A stretch of DNA of 64,000 nucleotides from Psychromonas sp. L1A2. Its GTDB lineage: Bacteria; Pseudomonadota; Gammaproteobacteria; Enterobacterales; Psychromonadaceae. The stretch spans positions 1,798,001-1,862,000 of the forward strand of contig NZ_WUAG01000001.1 of assembly GCF_009828855.1 (NCBI RefSeq). Direction: 5' to 3'. Position numbers and translations under genes: made by a program. Positions 9,234-20,458 of this stretch are shown piece after piece (within the stretch, counting starts at the first letter, position 1; each line of letters opens with the position of its first letter). The notes under the pieces were generated by a model. That model was not told where the DNA came from and did no database searches. It was given only the letters and a program-made list of their open reading frames with translations.

Positions 9234-10511
9234 TTATTTCTCTGGGTACGTTAAATCTACTTCACCAGTGTATAACTGACGAGGACGACCAATTTTTTGG
9301 CCTGGTTGATCTAGCATTTCTTTCCAGTGTGAAATCCAACCAACAGTACGTGATACAGCAAAGATTACTGTAAACATAGTACGTGGGATACCCATTGCAC
9401 GTAAAACGATACCTGAGTAGAAATCTACATTCGGGTATAATTTTTTCTCGATGAAGTATGGGTCTTCAAGCGCAATACGCTCTAGTTCCATTGCTACATC
9501 TAGAAGTGGATCGTCAATGTTTAACTCTTCAAGTACTTCATGACATGTTTTACGCATTACTGTTGCACGTGGATCGTGATTTTTGTAAACACGATGACCA
9601 AAGCCCATAAGACGGAATGGGTCATTTTTATCTTTCGCTCTTGCAACAAATTCAGGAATGCGATCAACAGAACCAATTTCTTCTAACATTTCTAAACATG
9701 CTTCATTAGCGCCGCCATGTGCAGGACCCCATAAAGAAGCAATACCCGCTGCAATACATGCAAATGGGTTAGCACCAGATGAACCCGCTAAACGTACAGT
9801 AGACGTTGATGCATTTTGTTCATGGTCAGCATGAAGGATTAAAATTTTATCCATTGCACTTTCTAAAACAGGGTTAACCACATATTCTTCACAAGGAATA
9901 CCAAACATCATCTTCAAGAAGTTACCCGCATAAGACAATGTATTATCTGGGTACATGAATGGTTGGCCTACAGAATATTTGTAACTCATTGCTGCAAGTG
10001 TTGGTACTTTTGAAATAAGACGAAATGCTGCTATTTCACGACAAGATTCGTTAGAAATATCTAATGAATCGTGGTAGAAAGCAGATAGGGCACCAACAAC
10101 ACCAACCATGATTGCCATTGGGTGCGAATCACGACGGAATCCACGGTAAAAAGCAACGAGTTGCTCATGTAACATAGTGTGGTGAAGTACAGTATGTTTG
10201 AATTTTGCAAATTCTTCTGTGCTAGGTAATTGACCGTTTAACAACAGATAACAAACTTCTAAATAATCTGATTTATCTGCTAATTCATCTATTGCGTAAC
10301 CACGGTGTAATAAAATTCCTTTGTCACCATCGATGTAAGTAATTGCAGACTCACAAGAAGCTGTAGCAAGGAATCCAGGGTCGTAAGTGAAGTAACCAGT
10401 TTTACCTAAGCTACGAATATCAATTACATCATTACCAGCCGATCCTTGATGGATTGGTAGTTCTACAGGATCCTGACCTGGTAAATGAAGTATTGCGACT
10501 TTATCCGACAT
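9234..10511 (-). CDS. gltA: citrate synthase (type II, hexameric)
   Basis: Condenses acetyl-CoA and oxaloacetate to citrate, the TCA entry step. The 425 residues include [16 protein letters not shown] and the [20 protein letters not shown] segment, [14 protein letters not shown] (catalytic histidine region) and [13 protein letters not shown] with the catalytic Asp region. The N-terminal extension of about 40 residues is typical of the NADH-regulated gram-negative form. It is transcribed away from sdhC through a shared 396-bp regulatory region, as in E. coli. Confidence 0.97.
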   Translation of the reverse strand: MSDKVAILHLPGQDPVELPIHQGSAGNDVIDIRSLGKTGYFTYDPGFLATASCESAITYIDGDKGILLHRGYAIDELADKSDYLEVCYLLLNGQLPSTEEFAKFKHTVLHHTMLHEQLVAFYRGFRRDSHPMAIMVGVVGALSAFYHDSLDISNESCREIAAFRLISKVPTLAAMSYKYSVGQPFMYPDNTLSYAGNFLKMMFGIPCEEYVVNPVLESAMDKILILHADHEQNASTSTVRLAGSSGANPFACIAAGIASLWGPAHGGANEACLEMLEEIGSVDRIPEFVARAKDKNDPFRLMGFGHRVYKNHDPRATVMRKTCHEVLEELNIDDPLLDVAMELERIALEDPYFIEKKLYPNVDFYSGIVLRAMGIPRTMFTVIFAVSRTVGWISHWKEMLDQPGQKIGRPRQLYTGEVDLTYPEK

Positions 10512-10907
10512 TATTCTCTCCCTTGACTTAAAATTATTTATACTCTTTTTTTTGATGGCATATTTTTACAGTCTAACATTGACCTTGTCAAATTTAACAT
10601 TTCAACTTTGAGAGCTGAAGTTGTTAACAATTAAAATTACTCCGAACAGAGAAAAAGTACAATCAATATTAAAAGAAAATTTTCTCAATTAGCACTACAA
10701 GTCTGGCGCGGTCTCTGGTAATCTGGGTCTTGAGTGAGCTGAAATTTTTTGTGTTTATTTTATGTCTAATAAGTCACAAACTTTATTTTTAATTGTGTTT
10801 GGTTCACAAAAGAAATATTTTACTTGTCACAAAGTGTTAACATTATGCTAACAATAGTGCCTGTGAAAACAACCCCTTACTTTTAGCCATTAATAAAGAG
10901 AAAAATT
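10512..10907. promoter_or_regulatory. gltA/sdhC divergent control region with ArcA-box candidate
   Basis: At 10838-10852 the minus strand reads GTTAGCATAATGTTA, two GTTA repeats 11 bases apart, matching 11 of 15 positions of the ArcA consensus GTTAATTAAATGTTA. It lies about 55 bases upstream of the sdhC start. ArcA represses gltA and sdh in E. coli under low oxygen, so the same control is likely. Near-palindromes such as TTGTG-N7-CACAA (about 10795-10811) are off-spacing for CRP. No ORF was seen. Confidence 0.6.
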
Positions 10908-11282
10908 GTGCGCAAAGAGAGACCAAAAAATTTAGACCTATCCACGGTCCAATTTCCCATTACTGCTACAGCATCTATTCTGCATCGTATTTCTGGGATT
11001 ATCGTTTTTATTGCCTTGGCAATATTCTTAACCCTCCTAAATTGTTCGCTAACCTCCGCTGAAGATTTTCAACGTGTACAAGGATATTTTGACTTGTTCA
11101 TCGTAGAATTTATTTTTTGGGGTTCGTTAACGGGTCTTGCATACCATGCTGTTTTTGGTGTTAGACATATGATACAAGATTTAGGTCATTGGGAAGAGTT
11201 AGAGAGTGCTTCATTAAGTGCAAAAGTAGGTTTTGCAATTACTGCTGTACTATCAATATTAGCGGGGATTTTAGTATGGTAA
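10908..11282 (+). CDS. sdhC: succinate dehydrogenase cytochrome b556 subunit
   Basis: Membrane anchor of complex II that carries haem b and the quinone site. 124 residues with three hydrophobic helices; GLAYHAVFGVRHMIQDLGHW holds the haem-ligand histidine, and SILHRISGIIVF near residues 25-36 is the quinone-site segment of SdhC. The start is GTG with GAGAAA upstream. Its stop overlaps the sdhD start, so translation is coupled. First gene of the sdhCDAB-sucABCD run. Confidence 0.95.
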   Translation: MRKERPKNLDLSTVQFPITATASILHRISGIIVFIALAIFLTLLNCSLTSAEDFQRVQGYFDLFIVEFIFWGSLTGLAYHAVFGVRHMIQDLGHWEELESASLSAKVGFAITAVLSILAGILVW

Positions 11283-11620
11283 AGGTTGCAGGTACTTTTG
11301 GACGAAGTGGTGTGCATGATTACATTTTATTGCGCGCCAGTGCCGTCATTCTTCTAGCTTACATTTTATATCTTGTAGGCTTCATTGCTTCGACTGATCT
11401 AACTTATCAGGTCTGGACAGGCTTTTTCTCTTTAACATTTACTAAAGTGCTGACGTTAATGGCGTTGGTTTCAATGCTTGTTCATTCTTGGATTGGTATT
11501 TGGCAAGTGTTAACAGATTACGTTAAATGTACGTTATTACGTGGCACATTACAGTTTGTGTTAACGACAGTTGCATTCGCGTATGTTGTTTTTGGTTTTG
11601 TAATTTTGTGGGGTGTTTAA
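11276..11620 (+). CDS. sdhD: succinate dehydrogenase membrane anchor subunit
   Basis: 114 residues starting at the ATG inside the sdhC stop region (7-base overlap), [18 protein letters not shown]. Three membrane helices; [16 protein letters not shown] contains the haem-ligand His and the quinone-site residues expected in SdhD. A longer in-frame extension upstream (from 11189) only overlaps sdhC and does not look like anchor sequence, so it was rejected. Partner of SdhC in complex II. Confidence 0.94.
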   Translation: MVKVAGTFGRSGVHDYILLRASAVILLAYILYLVGFIASTDLTYQVWTGFFSLTFTKVLTLMALVSMLVHSWIGIWQVLTDYVKCTLLRGTLQFVLTTVAFAYVVFGFVILWGV

Positions 11621-11621
11621 G

Positions 11622-13388
11622 GTGAGTTTACCTATTCGTGAATTTGATGCGATTGTTATTGGTGCTGGTGGTGCAGGTATGCGCGCGGCACTTTCTATTT
11701 CGCAGGAAGGCAAAAGCTGTGCGTTGATTACGAAAGTATTTCCAACGCGCTCACACACTGTATCAGCTCAAGGTGGTATTACTGTTGCATTGGGCAATGC
11801 ACATGCAGATAACTGGCAATGGCACATGTACGATACGGTTAAAGGTTCTGATTTTATCGGTGACCAAGACGCTATCGAATATATGTGTAATGAAGGACCA
11901 GAAGCGGTTCGTGAATTAGAAAATATGGGATTGCCTTTTTCTCGTTTTGAAGACGGTTCTGTATACCAACGTCCTTTTGGTGGCCAATCTAAAGAATTTG
12001 GTGGTGAGCAAGCTGCTCGTACTGCAGCGGCTGCAGACCGAACGGGTCATGCCTTGCTACATACGCTTTACCAACAGAACATTAAAAACAAAACAACTAT
12101 CTTCTCTGAATGGTACGCACTTGATTTAATTAAAAATGACGATGGTGATGTTGTTGGTTGTACAGCCATTGAAATTGAAACTGGTGAAGTTTGTGTTTTT
12201 AAAGCGCAAGCAACTGTTCTTGCAACAGGTGGTGCTGGTCGTATTTATGCTTCAACAACGAATGCACACATTAATACTGGTGATGGTGTTGGTATGGCAT
12301 TACGTGCAGGCGTGCCTGTTCAAGATATGGAAATGTGGCAATTTCACCCAACCGGAATAGCGGGTGCGGGAACATTGGTTACTGAAGGTTGTCGTGGTGA
12401 AGGTGGTTACCTGCTTAATAAAGATGGCGAACGCTTCATGGAACGTTATGCACCGAATGCTAAAGATTTAGCCGGTCGTGACGTTGTTGCTCGTTCTATC
12501 ATGATTGAAATTCGTGAGGGTCGTGGTTGTGAAGGTCCTTGGGGAACACACATTAAATTGAAACTAGATCACCTTGGTAAAGATGTTCTAGAAAGTCGTT
12601 TACCTGGCGTATGTGAATTATCTCGTACTTTTGCACATGTTGATCCTGTGCATGAGCCGATTCCAATTATTCCAACTTGTCATTATATGATGGGTGGCGT
12701 TCCTACGACGGTTAATGGTCAAGCATTAAAACTTGATGCAGACGGTAAAGATATTGAAGTGAAAGGGTTGTTTGCGGTAGGTGAAATCGCATGTGTATCT
12801 GTTCATGGTGCCAACCGTTTAGGTGGTAACTCTTTATTAGACTTAGTGGTATTTGGACGTGCTGCCGGTAAACATCTTGGTAAAGTATTAAGCCTTGAAA
12901 ATACTGCAAAAGAGCCTACAGAAGCCAATATTGAAGCTGCATTAGAACGTTACAATCGTTGGGAAAAAGGTGCCGGCACTGAATGTCCAAACGAAATTCG
13001 TAAAGATTTAAAAGAATGTATGCAGAATAACTTTGGTGTATTCCGTGATGGTCCTGCAATGGCTGAAGGTCTTGCTGAACTTGAAGCAATTCGCGAACGT
13101 CTTAAAAATGCAAAATTAAGCGATAAGAGCAGTGAGTTTAATACTGACCGAATCGAATGTTTAGAATTAGATAACTTAATGGAAACAGCTTTAGCAACCG
13201 CTAAGTCTGCTAACTTCCGTACAGAAAGTCGTGGTGCACATAGTCGCTTCGATTTCCCTGACCGTGATGATGCTAACTGGTTACACCACAGTATGTACAT
13301 TGCAGAAACAGAAAGTATGTGTAAACGTGACGTTAATATGGCGCCAGTACTACGTGAAGCTTTCCCACCTAAAGCGCGTGTTTACTAG
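11622..13388 (+). CDS. sdhA: succinate dehydrogenase flavoprotein subunit
   Basis: Oxidises succinate to fumarate with covalently bound [17 protein letters not shown] is the FAD-binding fold, and [10 protein letters not shown] places the FAD-linked histidine at position 45, exactly as in E. coli when the GTG at 11622 is used; that start also gives 588 residues, the E. coli length. A GTG three codons upstream is possible. [16 protein letters not shown] and the RRxxR-like C-terminal region complete the active site. It begins one base after the sdhD stop, with GGGGTG inside sdhD as ribosome binding site. Confidence 0.96.
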   Translation: MSLPIREFDAIVIGAGGAGMRAALSISQEGKSCALITKVFPTRSHTVSAQGGITVALGNAHADNWQWHMYDTVKGSDFIGDQDAIEYMCNEGPEAVRELENMGLPFSRFEDGSVYQRPFGGQSKEFGGEQAARTAAAADRTGHALLHTLYQQNIKNKTTIFSEWYALDLIKNDDGDVVGCTAIEIETGEVCVFKAQATVLATGGAGRIYASTTNAHINTGDGVGMALRAGVPVQDMEMWQFHPTGIAGAGTLVTEGCRGEGGYLLNKDGERFMERYAPNAKDLAGRDVVARSIMIEIREGRGCEGPWGTHIKLKLDHLGKDVLESRLPGVCELSRTFAHVDPVHEPIPIIPTCHYMMGGVPTTVNGQALKLDADGKDIEVKGLFAVGEIACVSVHGANRLGGNSLLDLVVFGRAAGKHLGKVLSLENTAKEPTEANIEAALERYNRWEKGAGTECPNEIRKDLKECMQNNFGVFRDGPAMAEGLAELEAIRERLKNAKLSDKSSEFNTDRIECLELDNLMETALATAKSANFRTESRGAHSRFDFPDRDDANWLHHSMYIAETESMCKRDVNMAPVLREAFPPKARVY

Positions 13389-13401
13389 AAGGTTTATAGA
13401 T

Positions 13402-14118
13402 ATGAATATTAATTTTTCAATTTACCGTTACAACCCAGATGTTGATAAAAAACCTTATATGCAAGACACGTCATTAGATGTGCCTGAAGGTTCAGACATG
13501 ATGGTACTTGATGCGCTTATTTTACTTAAAGAAAAAGATGCATCGCTTTCATTCCGTCGTTCATGCCGCGAAGGTGTTTGTGGTTCGGATGGCGTTAATA
13601 TGAATGGTAAAAATGGACTTGCATGTATTACGCCATTGTCTGACGTGTTATCAACAGGCAAAAAAGTAATTATCCGTCCACTACCAGGCTTGCCAGTGAT
13701 ACGCGATTTAGTTATCGATATGACACAGTTTTATACTCAGTATGAAAAAGTGAAACCGTTTTTAATTAATGACGATCGTACACCGCCTGCTGGAGAGTTT
13801 AAACAGTCTCCAGAAGAGCGTGAAAAACTTGATGGTTTATACGAATGTATTTTATGTGCATGTTGTTCAACCTCATGTCCTTCATTTTGGTGGAATCCAG
13901 ATAAGTTTATTGGTCCAGCTGGTTTATTAGCTGCTTACCGTTTTCTTATTGATAGTCGAGATAGTGCGACTGAAGAACGCTTGTCGAATTTAGATGATGC
14001 TTTTAGTGTTTTTCGTTGTCACAGTATCATGAACTGCGTTAGTGTTTGTCCTAAGGGATTAAACCCTACCAAAGCGATTGGTAAAATTAAATCTATGTTA
14101 TTACAGCGCGCTGTTTAA
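13402..14118 (+). CDS. sdhB: succinate dehydrogenase iron-sulfur subunit
   Basis: Transfers electrons from SdhA to quinone through three clusters. 238 residues from the ATG at 13402 (AGAAGGTTT upstream). SCREGVCGSDG and the following GLAC are the [2Fe-2S] ligands; CILCACCSTSCP and CHSIMNCVSVCPKGLNP bind the [4Fe-4S] and [3Fe-4S] clusters. The in-frame extension back to 13231 overlaps sdhA and is not real. 13 bases separate it from sdhA. Confidence 0.96.
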   Translation: MNINFSIYRYNPDVDKKPYMQDTSLDVPEGSDMMVLDALILLKEKDASLSFRRSCREGVCGSDGVNMNGKNGLACITPLSDVLSTGKKVIIRPLPGLPVIRDLVIDMTQFYTQYEKVKPFLINDDRTPPAGEFKQSPEEREKLDGLYECILCACCSTSCPSFWWNPDKFIGPAGLLAAYRFLIDSRDSATEERLSNLDDAFSVFRCHSIMNCVSVCPKGLNPTKAIGKIKSMLLQRAV

Positions 14119-14171
14119 TTTTTAACTAAACATTACTAATTAAGCAATTAATAAAAGTATAAGGAATGTTA

Positions 14172-16982
14172 ATGCCAACTAATGTTATGGAAACTTGGTT
14201 AGCCTCATCGCATCTTTCCGGGGCAAATTCTACTTATATCGAAGACATTTACGAATTGTATTTAGAGGATCCACTTGCTGTGGACGCTAATTGGCGTGAA
14301 GTCTTTGATGAGTTACCAAGCGTGACTGATGCTCCTGAGGAGCGTCATTCAATTATCCGTGAACAGATGAAGCTTGCGGCCAAAGGGCCAAAATGTTTCA
14401 CACCACCAGATGGTGCTGTTCACAATGATGCAAAACAAGTCAAAGTGTTACAATTAATCGGTGCTTATCGTAACCGTGGCCATGAAATTGCTAACTTAGA
14501 TCCTCTTGGTTTAGTTAAAACAGAATCAGTTAAAGAGTTAGACCCTTTTTATCATGAACTAACGGGTTCTGATTTAGATGCTAACTTTAATGTCGGTTCA
14601 TTTGCTGCTGGCAATGAAACGATGGTATTAAAGGATCTTATTGCATCGCTTAAACGAACTTATTGTGGCTCGTTAGGTGTGGAATACATGCACATCACTA
14701 ATACTGATGAAAAGCGTTGGATCCAAAACCGTATTGAATCATGTGAAAGCAGTCCATCGTTCAGTAACGAAGCTAAAAATCGATTTTTAGAAGAGTTAAC
14801 CGCAGCAGAAGGTCTAGAACGTTATATCGGTTCGAAATTCCCTGGTGCAAAACGTTTCTCTCTAGAAGGTGGTGACTCTTTTGTTCCTATGCTTAAAGAA
14901 GTCATTAGACGTTCTGGTGAGCAAGGCGCACATGAAGTTGTTATCGGAATGGCTCACCGCGGACGTTTAAATGTTTTAGTAAACGTATTAGGTAAAAAAC
15001 CAACTGACTTATTTAATGAGTTTGCTGGTAAACATGCCAACATCGATGGTTCAAGTGATGTTAAATATCACCAAGGCTTTAGTAGTGACTTTAAAACAGC
15101 GAAAGGTAATGTTCATTTATCACTAGCGTTTAACCCTTCACACTTAGAAATTGTTAACCCAGTTGTGTTAGGTTCGGTTCGTGCACGTCAAGAACGTTTG
15201 AATAGTATTGGTGAAAGTGTTCTGCCTATCACTATTCATGGTGACTCCGCTATTGCAGGTCAAGGTGTTGTGCAAGAGACATTCAATATGTCGCAAGCTC
15301 GTGCCTTTAAAGTAAGTGGTACTATTCGTATCGTCATCAACAACCAAGTTGGTTTTACTACTTCAGATCCTCAAGATACACGTTCAACTCGTTACTGTAC
15401 TGACATTGCTAAAATGGTCCAAGCGCCTATTTTCCATGTTAATGGTGATGATCCTGAAGCCGTCATGCAGGCCGCACATATTGCTATCGATTTCCGTAAT
15501 AAATTCAAGCGAGATGTGGTTATTGATTTAGTTTGTTATCGCCGTCATGGTCATAATGAAGCTGATGAACCAAGTGCAACACAGCCAGTGATGTATCAAA
15601 AAATCAAAAAACATCCAACGCCTCGTGAAATCTATAGTAAGCAATTAGAAAGCGAAGGTGTTATTGCAGATGGTTTTGCTAAGCAGCTAGTCTCTGATTA
15701 CCGTGATGCCTTAGATAATGGCGAATGTGTAGTGAAAGAATGGCAAGCGATGCAAGGGAATTCAATTGATTGGTCTCCTTATCTAAAACATGATTGGGAT
15801 TTACCATACGAAGCGGGTTTCCAAAAACAACGCTTAGTGGAATTAGCTGAATCTATCAGTCATTACCCAGAAGATCAGAAACAACATTCTCGTATTGCTA
15901 AGATCTATAACGATCGTGTTGCTATGGCGCGTGGTGAAAAACTACTTGATTGGGGTTTCGCTGAAAACTTAGCTTACGCAACGTTATTAGACTCTAAGTA
16001 TAATATTCGTTTAGTCGGTCAAGATTCTGCACGTGGTACTTTCTTCCATCGTCATGCTGTACTACATGAGCAAACTGAAGCTAAACGTTACACTCCTCTT
16101 CAAAATATCTCCGATGACCAAGGTCATTTCGATGTTTATGATTCAGTATTATCTGAAGAAGCGGTATTAGCATTTGAATACGGTTATTCGACTGGTGCAC
16201 CTAAAGGTTTATGTATTTGGGAAGCACAGTTTGGTGACTTTGCAAATGGTGCTCAAGTTGTATTTGACCAATTCTTATCATCAGGTGAGCAGAAGTGGGG
16301 CCGTATGTGTGGTCTTACTGTTTTATTACCGCATGGTTACGAAGGTCAAGGTCCTGAGCATTCGTCAGCTCGTTTAGAACGTTTTTTACAATTATGTGCT
16401 GAGCATAATATGCAGGTATGTGTTCCTTCAACACCTGCTCAGGTTTACCACATGTTACGTCGTCAAGTCATTCGTTCAATGCGTCGTCCATTAATTGTTA
16501 TGTCACCTAAATCATTGTTACGTCATCCATTAGCGGTTTCTAGCTTAGATGAATTAGCATCAGGTACATTCTTAAATGCAATTGGTGAAGTGGATGAGTT
16601 AGATCCAGAAGCAGTGACTCGTATTATTCTATGTAGTGGTAAAGTTTATTACGAACTACTAGAAAAACGTCGTGCTGAAGGTTTAAACCATGTCGCTATT
16701 ATACGTATCGAACAACTTTACCCATTCCCAACGGATGAAGTAAATGATTTGCTTGAGCAGTATGCACATGTAACTGAGTTTATTTGGTGTCAAGAAGAGC
16801 CTCAAAACCAGGGTGCTTGGTATTGTAGTCAACATAATTTCCGTACTGTAATGCCTGAAGGCGCTACGCTGCAATACGCAGGCCGTGCTGCATCAGCATC
16901 AACTGCAGTAGGTTATATGTCTCTTCATGTTAAGCAACAAAAAGCATTAGTGAACGAAGCACTTGGTTTTGATGAACAGTAA
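14172..16982 (+). CDS. sucA: 2-oxoglutarate dehydrogenase E1 component
   Basis: Thiamine-diphosphate-dependent decarboxylation of 2-oxoglutarate in the TCA cycle. N-terminal SHLSGANSTYIEDIYE is the conserved E1o start; VIGMAHRGRLNVLVN, LAFNPSHLEIVNPVVLGSVR and HGDSAIAGQGVVQE are ThDP/substrate segments, and GHNEADEPS precedes the C-terminal transketolase-like half. AAGGA lies 6 bases before the ATG at 14172 and directly against an ATG at 14166, so 14172 (936 residues) is preferred. No lpd (E3) gene is in the block. Confidence 0.96.
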   Translation: MPTNVMETWLASSHLSGANSTYIEDIYELYLEDPLAVDANWREVFDELPSVTDAPEERHSIIREQMKLAAKGPKCFTPPDGAVHNDAKQVKVLQLIGAYRNRGHEIANLDPLGLVKTESVKELDPFYHELTGSDLDANFNVGSFAAGNETMVLKDLIASLKRTYCGSLGVEYMHITNTDEKRWIQNRIESCESSPSFSNEAKNRFLEELTAAEGLERYIGSKFPGAKRFSLEGGDSFVPMLKEVIRRSGEQGAHEVVIGMAHRGRLNVLVNVLGKKPTDLFNEFAGKHANIDGSSDVKYHQGFSSDFKTAKGNVHLSLAFNPSHLEIVNPVVLGSVRARQERLNSIGESVLPITIHGDSAIAGQGVVQETFNMSQARAFKVSGTIRIVINNQVGFTTSDPQDTRSTRYCTDIAKMVQAPIFHVNGDDPEAVMQAAHIAIDFRNKFKRDVVIDLVCYRRHGHNEADEPSATQPVMYQKIKKHPTPREIYSKQLESEGVIADGFAKQLVSDYRDALDNGECVVKEWQAMQGNSIDWSPYLKHDWDLPYEAGFQKQRLVELAESISHYPEDQKQHSRIAKIYNDRVAMARGEKLLDWGFAENLAYATLLDSKYNIRLVGQDSARGTFFHRHAVLHEQTEAKRYTPLQNISDDQGHFDVYDSVLSEEAVLAFEYGYSTGAPKGLCIWEAQFGDFANGAQVVFDQFLSSGEQKWGRMCGLTVLLPHGYEGQGPEHSSARLERFLQLCAEHNMQVCVPSTPAQVYHMLRRQVIRSMRRPLIVMSPKSLLRHPLAVSSLDELASGTFLNAIGEVDELDPEAVTRIILCSGKVYYELLEKRRAEGLNHVAIIRIEQLYPFPTDEVNDLLEQYAHVTEFIWCQEEPQNQGAWYCSQHNFRTVMPEGATLQYAGRAASASTAVGYMSLHVKQQKALVNEALGFDEQ

Positions 16983-17032
16983 TCAAAATTAAATTTATTG
17001 AATAAAAATTATTATTGTAGGAAGCGTTAATT

Positions 17033-18199
17033 ATGATTGAAGTATTAGTTCCAGAACTTCCAGAATCAGTTGCAGATGCAACTGTAGCAACTTGGCACAA
17101 ACAACCTGGCGACTTCGTTGAGCGTGATGAAGTATTAGTTGAAATCGAAACCGATAAAGTTGTTTTAGAAGTACCTGCTACCGCATCAGGTATTTTAAAA
17201 GAAATCATTGAAGATGAAGGTGCAACCGTACTTTCTAAGCAATTATTAGCTAAATTAGAAGAAGGTGATGCACCAGCGGCAGCTAAAGAAGAAGCGGCTC
17301 CAGTTGAAGCACCAGCAGCAACTGCTGATGCAAGTCCATCTGTTCGTCGTTTAATGCTTGAAGAAGGCATTGATGCACGCGATATCAAAGGGTCTGGTAA
17401 AGGCGGTGTTATTACGCGTGAAGACGTAGATAACTTCCGTACTTCTAAGAACAAAAGTGAAACTGCACCTAAAGTTGATATCGTTGCGGCTGTTGCTGCA
17501 CGTAGCGACAAACGCGTACCAATGACTCGTTTACGTAAGCGTGTTGCTGAGCGTCTATTAGAAGCTAAAAATTCAACGGCAATGTTAACGACTTTTAACG
17601 AAGTAAACATGAAACCAATCATGGATCTTCGTAAGCAGTACCAAGAAGTGTTTGAGAAAAAACATGGTATCCGTTTAGGTTTCATGTCTTTCTACATCAA
17701 AGCGGTTACAGAAGCGCTTAAACGTTACCCTGAAGTAAATGCAGCAATCGATGGTACAGATATTGTTTACCACAATTTCTTCGATATCAGCATTGCAGTA
17801 TCAACACCACGTGGCCTTGTAACACCCGTTTTACGTGATACAGATACATTAAGTGTGGCTGACATTGAAAAAGGTATTCGTGAGCTTGCTATTAAAGGTC
17901 GTGACGGAAAATTAACTGTTGATGAAATGATGGGCGGTAACTTTACGGTTACTAACGGTGGTGTATTTGGTTCACTACTTTCAACGCCAATTATTAACCC
18001 ACCACAAGCGGCTATCTTAGGTATGCACAAAATCCAAGACCGCCCAATGGCTGTTAATGGTGAAGTGAAAATTTTACCTATGATGTACCTAGCACTTTCA
18101 TACGATCATCGTTTAATTGATGGCAAAGAATCAGTAGGATTCTTAGTAACAATCAAAGAACTACTTGAAGATCCAACTCGTCTATTACTAGACGTTTAA
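17033..18199 (+). CDS. sucB: dihydrolipoyl succinyltransferase (2-oxoglutarate dehydrogenase E2)
   Basis: Core of the 2-oxoglutarate dehydrogenase complex; passes the succinyl group to CoA. Order: lipoyl domain (residues 1-78, lipoylated lysine K42 in [11 protein letters not shown]), Ala/Glu-rich linker, E3-binding domain ([20 protein letters not shown] near 102), and catalytic domain ending with [16 protein letters not shown] (active-site His). 388 residues, a little shorter than E. coli. It starts 50 bases after sucA with GGAAGCG upstream. Confidence 0.96.
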   Translation: MIEVLVPELPESVADATVATWHKQPGDFVERDEVLVEIETDKVVLEVPATASGILKEIIEDEGATVLSKQLLAKLEEGDAPAAAKEEAAPVEAPAATADASPSVRRLMLEEGIDARDIKGSGKGGVITREDVDNFRTSKNKSETAPKVDIVAAVAARSDKRVPMTRLRKRVAERLLEAKNSTAMLTTFNEVNMKPIMDLRKQYQEVFEKKHGIRLGFMSFYIKAVTEALKRYPEVNAAIDGTDIVYHNFFDISIAVSTPRGLVTPVLRDTDTLSVADIEKGIRELAIKGRDGKLTVDEMMGGNFTVTNGGVFGSLLSTPIINPPQAAILGMHKIQDRPMAVNGEVKILPMMYLALSYDHRLIDGKESVGFLVTIKELLEDPTRLLLDV

Positions 18200-18317
18200 T
18201 ATTGGTTTTTAAGTATTAATCGATTGGCTGTTTACACCGTTAAACAGCCACAAAAAATTGTTTTTACACTCACGGCTTTCGGGCTATTAAGTTTAACTAA
18301 ACAGATGGAAATAAATC

Positions 18318-19484
18318 ATGAATTTGCATGAATATCAGGCAAAACAATTATTTAAAGAATACGGTTTACCGGTTCCTAATGGTGTCGCTTGTGATACCGC
18401 TGAAGATGCTGTGAATGCGGCATCTAAATTAGGTGGTGAACGTTGGGTTATTAAATGTCAGGTACATGCGGGCGGTCGTGGTAAAGCGGGTGGCGTAGAA
18501 TTAGTTGATTCAAATGAAAAAATTCTTGGGTTTGCTAATAAATGGTTAGGTCAAAACTTAGTAACTTACCAAACAGACGCAAATGGTCAGCCAGTAAATA
18601 AATTATTATTAGAAGAATGTAGTGACATTGCTAATGAGCTTTATTTAGGTGCGGTTATCGATCGTGCTTCACAACGTGTTACTTTCATGGCCTCTACAGA
18701 AGGCGGTGTTGAAATTGAGAAAGTTGCTGAAGAAACACCAGAGCTTATTCATACTGCTATGATTGACCCATTGGTTGGCGCACAAGCGTACCAAGGTCGT
18801 GAATTAGCATTTAAATTAGGTCTTTCTGGTAAGCAAGTAGGTCAATTTACTAAAATTTTCCTAGGCTTAGCGACTATTTTTGAACAAAAAGATTTATCAT
18901 TATTAGAAATCAATCCATTGGTTGTTACTGGTGCTGATGACCTAATTTGTCTTGATGGTAAAATTTCTATCGATTCAAATGCAATGTACCGTCAAAAAGA
19001 GCTTCTAGCGATTAACGATACAACGCAAGATGACGAACGTGAAATGCATGCTGCACAGTGGGAATTAAACTACGTAGCACTAGACGGAAACATTGGCTGT
19101 ATGGTTAATGGTGCTGGTCTTGCTATGGGTACGATGGACATGGTTAACTTACATGGCGGTAACCCGGCTAATTTCCTAGATGTTGGCGGCGGCGCAACTA
19201 AAGAACGTGTTACTGAAGCATTTAAAATCATTCTTTCTGACGATAAAGTTAAAGCTGTTTTAGTTAACATCTTCGGCGGTATCGTACGTTGTGATTTAAT
19301 CGCTGACGGCGTTATTGGTGCAGTTGCAGAAGTTGGTGTATCTGTTCCTGTTATCGTTCGTTTAGAAGGTAATAATGCTGAGTTAGGTCGTAAGATTCTA
19401 GCTGAGTCAGGTCTTAATATTATTGCAGCAACATCATTAACAGATGCTGCGCAGCAGTCTGTTAAAGCGGTAGGTGGAAAATAA
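18318..19484 (+). CDS. sucC: succinyl-CoA synthetase beta subunit (ADP-forming)
   Basis: Makes succinate and ATP from succinyl-CoA with SucD. 388 residues, the standard length; N-terminal [23 protein letters not shown]-grasp segment [16 protein letters not shown], and C-terminal [16 protein letters not shown] with LEGNNAELG. The gap from sucB is 118 bases and includes a possible internal promoter, but no terminator was seen. Its stop overlaps the sucD start by one base. Confidence 0.97.
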   Translation: MNLHEYQAKQLFKEYGLPVPNGVACDTAEDAVNAASKLGGERWVIKCQVHAGGRGKAGGVELVDSNEKILGFANKWLGQNLVTYQTDANGQPVNKLLLEECSDIANELYLGAVIDRASQRVTFMASTEGGVEIEKVAEETPELIHTAMIDPLVGAQAYQGRELAFKLGLSGKQVGQFTKIFLGLATIFEQKDLSLLEINPLVVTGADDLICLDGKISIDSNAMYRQKELLAINDTTQDDEREMHAAQWELNYVALDGNIGCMVNGAGLAMGTMDMVNLHGGNPANFLDVGGGATKERVTEAFKIILSDDKVKAVLVNIFGGIVRCDLIADGVIGAVAEVGVSVPVIVRLEGNNAELGRKILAESGLNIIAATSLTDAAQQSVKAVGGK

Positions 19485-20356
19485 TGAGCATTTTAATTAA
19501 TAAAGATACTAAAGTAATTTGTCAGGGTTTCACTGGTGGTCAAGGTACTTTCCACTCTGAGCAAGCACTTGAGTACGGTACACAAATGGTTGGTGGTGTT
19601 TCTCCTGGTAAAGGCGGTCAAACACATTTAGGTCTTCCTGTATTTAATACAGTACGTGAAGCAGTAGAAAAAACTGGCGCAACAGCTTCAGTTATCTATG
19701 TACCAGCACCATTTTGTAAAGATGCTATTTTAGAAGCGATTGACGCAGGTATTAAATTAATCGTTACTATTACTGAAGGTATCCCAACACTAGATCTAGT
19801 TGCAGTTAAAATCAAACTAGACCAAGAAGGCGTTGTGATGATCGGTCCTAACTGTCCTGGTGTTATCACACCGGATGAATGTAAAATCGGCATCATGCCT
19901 GGTCACATTCATAAGAAAGGTAAAGTAGGTATCGTATCGCGTTCAGGTACATTAACTTACGAAGCAGTTAAACAAACGACTGATGAAGGTTTCGGCCAAT
20001 CAACTTGTGTTGGTATCGGTGGCGACCCAATCCCAGGTTCAAGCTTCATTGATATCTTAAAATTGTTCCAAGAAGATCCAGAGACTGAAGCAATCGTTAT
20101 GATTGGTGAAATCGGTGGTACTGCGGAAGAAGAAGCGGCTGCTTATATCAAAGCAAATGTAACTAAGCCTGTTGTTTCTTACATTGCCGGTGTTACTGCA
20201 CCAGCTGGTAAGCGTATGGGTCATGCTGGCGCAATTATCGCTGGCGGTAAAGGTACTGCTGAAGATAAATTTAAAGCTCTTGAAGATGCAGGCGTGAAAA
20301 CGACTAAATCTCTAGCTGAAATCGGTAGCGCACTACGCGAAATCACTGGTTGGTAA
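19484..20356 (+). CDS. sucD: succinyl-CoA synthetase alpha subunit
   Basis: CoA-binding subunit carrying the transiently phosphorylated histidine. 290 residues; [16 protein letters not shown] is the CoA-binding start, [10 protein letters not shown] and [19 protein letters not shown] are conserved, and [18 protein letters not shown] near residue 247 holds the active histidine. Overlaps sucC (TAATG). Last gene of the operon; the final 96 bases plus terminator have been copied several times immediately downstream. Confidence 0.97.
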   Translation: MSILINKDTKVICQGFTGGQGTFHSEQALEYGTQMVGGVSPGKGGQTHLGLPVFNTVREAVEKTGATASVIYVPAPFCKDAILEAIDAGIKLIVTITEGIPTLDLVAVKIKLDQEGVVMIGPNCPGVITPDECKIGIMPGHIHKKGKVGIVSRSGTLTYEAVKQTTDEGFGQSTCVGIGGDPIPGSSFIDILKLFQEDPETEAIVMIGEIGGTAEEEAAAYIKANVTKPVVSYIAGVTAPAGKRMGHAGAIIAGGKGTAEDKFKALEDAGVKTTKSLAEIGSALREITGW

Positions 20357-20379
20357 ACTCTAACAGAGTGCTAATCACC

Positions 20380-20407
20380 AAGCCTCGCTTTTAGCGGGGC
20401 TTTTTTA
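20380..20407 (+). terminator. Terminator of the sdh-suc operon
   Basis: AGCCTCGCT/AGCGGGGCT stem followed by six T, 23 bases after the sucD stop. The same hairpin recurs at about 20592-20617, 20815-20840 and 21038-21063 within the downstream repeats. Confidence 0.9.
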
Positions 20408-20458
20408 TGCCTATTGTTTATGTGACTAGTGTTTTAGTACACTGATATAGAAACTACT

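Noticed and set aside
10795-10811. CRP site before sdhC
   Set aside because: The half-sites TGTG and CACA are separated by 7 bases, not the 8 of a CRP site.
16930-17685. Minus-strand ORF across sucA/sucB
   Set aside because: Ser/Thr/Ala-rich reverse reading of sucB; not a protein.
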